Source: Gossypium raimondii
Lineage: Eukaryota; Streptophyta; Magnoliopsida; Malvales; Malvaceae
Assembly: GCF_025698545.1 (NCBI RefSeq)
Contig: NC_068569.1
Location: forward strand, 6,820,001-6,884,000
Length of the DNA stretch: 64,000 nucleotides
Direction of reading: 5' to 3'
Shown: positions 61,690 through 64,000 of the stretch, one piece after another
Position numbering within the stretch: the first letter of the stretch is position 1
How the letters are laid out: each line of letters opens with the position of its first letter
Program-made: the position numbers and the translations under genes
The notes under the pieces: model-generated
Database searches by the model: none
Seen by the model: the letters and a program-made list of their open reading frames with translations, nothing else
What the model was told of the DNA's origin: nothing

Positions 61690-64000
61690 AACATTAAATT
61701 TAAGCAAAAAAAAAAAAACTACCAAAACATGAAATCTTTTTTGTCCAAACAAGCTCCTAATTCACTGATCGTTTCAGATGATTGATCGCTTGAAGAATGG
61801 AATTCCAGTGGTAGCACTGGATAAGAGTTTAAAACAGAGCAAAAAACTATAGGGAAAATGCAGAGCGATAGGGTATAAAAGGGAAAATATCAGCGTTAAA
61901 TCAGGGAGCATTTGCAAGGAATCAGAATACCTTTTTTTCGGTGTATAGGCAATCCTTGAGGAATCTAGAAAATACCCACTTTCAAAAAAATAAGAATTTC
62001 AAAGAAGTGAAGAACTACAAAATTCTGTAGCTATCAAAGTAAAAACACTCGAACCATCCAAAAAAAAAAAAAAAACCTAACACCACAAGTCCACGATTAA
62101 GATCTAAAACTGTGAAATTTTCAACAGAAGGGAAAAAACTGCAAAAGAGCAAATACCCAGAAAAAAAATGAAGGAAACTGGGATAGGAAATCTATATATA
62201 TTTTAACATAGAATATATTTATAATATTTTTTCCTCTCTTTTATAGAGTAACTGAAACAACTAACACTGAACTTGAACTTCCTCGATAACCCAACTAAGG
62301 AAAAAAAAAAGGAGAAGTTGACAAAGGTGGTGCTTATACACAAAAAAGGCTGGAAATGAAAACCCAATTTGGAAACTTGAAAAAAAGGAAAACACTGAAT
62401 TGAAAGAGAAGAATGATGAAAGCTGAGAAAAGGTCTCTTCTTTCTTCTTCTTTTTTTCCTTGAGAAATGAGCAATAAAGAAAAGAGAAGAAGAAAAAAAA
62501 ATAAAAGTGAAAAAGAGTTGTAAAATAAAAAAAGCAAAGCTACCAAGCTTCAAGGAATGAATCTGTTAAAAATTAAAATCTTTGGGAGAGAGAGAAGAAT
62601 TGAAGGACCAAAGTAAAGAAAAAAAAATGTTTTATTGGAGGGAAAAGGAATAGTGGGGACTACCGTCAGCTTGAAATGGGGTATCTGGGTAAGCCGCCAA
62701 AAGAACGGTCCAGATCAACGGTAAAAAAATACATGCGGCAACTTGATTTAGTGGGTCCCTTGGACGGTTACAACACTTTGATTGGGCAGTCACCCCCACA
62801 TAATTGCACAGGTTACAATCTCAAGGACGGAGTAGAACTGGGGCCCCCGATCAGATCTCAACACGTGGGATTATATGATTGGTTAATCAGGACCATAATG
62901 GTGGGCCAAGTGTAAGTAGCCTAGATCATGATCGAACCAATGAGCTGGATCCACGTAGGAGGTTTAAAAAGCGTAACTGGTAGGAGCAACCGCATGAGAT
63001 CGACTGCAACTTGTCTTAGCATGCCGCATTCGCCAACCCAACCAACCACCGCCTCCGCTCGCTTTTTAACAATGTTGGTTATTGGAATAATGATACCTCC
63101 CCTACGCTCCTACTCATGTGCGTGTAAATGCTACTTAATTAATAAATAAACATTACTGTTATATTTTAATTTTTTTTTATTTTTGGATACAAATATTATT
63201 TGATTAATTGAAGAGTGAATAAATTAATAAAACCCCACTAGTCACCTTATGAGGCGCGTGGTTAACGCGCTAACAAAGTCGTATGTGCCCAATTTCCTCT
63301 TTTTTTCTTTTTTTCTTTCCTACAGTCCCGCAAGGCTTCAACCAATTCAAACAGAGCGGTCCCCTTCGGATGTGACCAACCGCTCCACTGCTAATGTGTT
63401 TTGTCGAACTCCAACCTCACCGTCGGTCATTGGTAAAACAAAGTAGGATTTGACCCCTCGGTTTGATTTAATAAATGATGCATAATTAAATCATAGAGTA
63501 GTAAATCAATTCCACCTCTTAAAATTTATTTCATAAAGGGACCAATATTTATATACCAACACATTAAACATAAAAATATTAAGTATTAGTATTGTTATTA
63601 TTATCAGATGAATTTGAGTACGTTGAAATGTATTATCCTCTTATTTAAAAGTTGAAAAGAAATTATAGATAGTTCTAGATATCATATCAAAAATAAATAC
63701 TAAAAGTTATGATACTGCACTCATATGATCAAGTAAATAAAAATATATATATTCTCTTTAGAAAGACACTAACATATATAGTTTGATTATATATTAAAAT
63801 TTGAATAAATAGAGTGATAGAAGATTTTATGGATTTCAATTTTTTTTTTACCGACAACTTTTTCCACGCTTTTCTTTATACTATAAATTAAGCTTTTAAG
63901 TGGGCCTAAAACTCCAAGCCCATAGAAAATCAAAAGGGATTTGTAGATTAATTAAGTACAATTTAAAACTTCAATGATTGTTTGCTCTAAGAGAAAATAG
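61690..64000. promoter_or_regulatory. Leader and upstream region of the MYB gene
   Basis: In the MYB gene's direction 61690 to about 62600 is pyrimidine-rich and probably a long leader, perhaps with an intron. From 62640 to 63130 the DNA is less AT-rich and carries promoter-like motifs including a G-box at 62862-62867 and GTGGGCC/GGGTCCC elements. From 63450 to the edge it is plain AT-rich sequence. No second gene seen. Confidence 0.4.
62862..62867. promoter_or_regulatory. G-box in the MYB upstream region
   Basis: Palindromic CACGTG in the context AACACGTGGG, about 1.17 kb upstream of the MYB start codon and close to the probable transcription start near 62600. G-boxes are bound by bZIP and bHLH factors. 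Function here is inferred from sequence alone. Confidence 0.35.

Noticed and set aside
62203-62553. Open frame of 116 codons, minus strand
   Set aside because: Phe/Ser/Arg-rich translation of a pyrimidine-rich leader upstream of the MYB gene; no domain character.

Overview
The window is nuclear DNA from a flowering plant, a eudicot. Its genes have GT-AG introns and belong to plant-only families: a DYW-type PPR editing factor, CYP86A, plastid FtsH7/9, TSP9, an STP hexose carrier and a DIVARICATA-type MYB. They lie in AT-rich spacers with small hAT and other inverted-repeat elements. The protein sequences and the TGTAACA-type LTR suggest Malvales, perhaps cotton (Gossypium). That is an impression from memory, not a result.

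Layout. 1-1085: a non-coding inverted-repeat element with GGCGCC motifs and a short-period AT array. 1771-3972 (-): intact DYW PPR editing factor, apparent OTP81/QED1 orthologue. 5557-11441 (+): a dead LRR-XII receptor kinase gene, split by a 2.2-kb solo LTR (TSD AGAGC) and a 440-bp hAT element (TSD GGTGGAAA). 13230-14426 (-): C2H2 zinc-finger protein. 14.4-21.5 kb: gene-free AT-rich DNA with foldbacks. 21510-23045 (-): CYP86A1-like fatty acid omega-hydroxylase. 24739-25063 (+): remnant of a small gene. 25705-26001 (+): TSP9. 27607-27990 (-): small plant protein of unknown role. 31303-31918 (-): Josephin-domain deubiquitinase, 2 exons. 33454-39109 (-): FtsH7/9 plastid protease, 13 exons worked out, 823 aa. 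41.6-43.1 kb: ORF fragment, an inverted-repeat element and a hAT MITE with perfect 8-bp TSDs. 43585-48574 (+): two-TM protein with a long acidic tail, 5 exons. 50055-51933 (+): STP2-like hexose/H+ symporter, 4 exons. 52960-57355 (+): GH3 beta-glucosidase, 9 exons, 614 aa. 60585-61689 (-): DIVARICATA-like MYB, 2 exons.

How the genes relate. They do not form a pathway or cluster. Three products act in plastids (OTP81, TSP9, FtsH7/9); the others serve suberin synthesis, sugar uptake, glucan hydrolysis, ubiquitin removal and transcription. What links them is gene order. From memory, their Arabidopsis counterparts are split over four segments (At1g073xx, At2g296xx-297xx, At3g470xx, At5g588xx-589xx), so this window looks like a less fractionated ancestral block. 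I found no convincing new multi-gene system, tRNA, conserved microRNA or CRISPR array. The most notable non-gene structures are the twice-interrupted receptor kinase gene and several clearly bounded transposon insertions.
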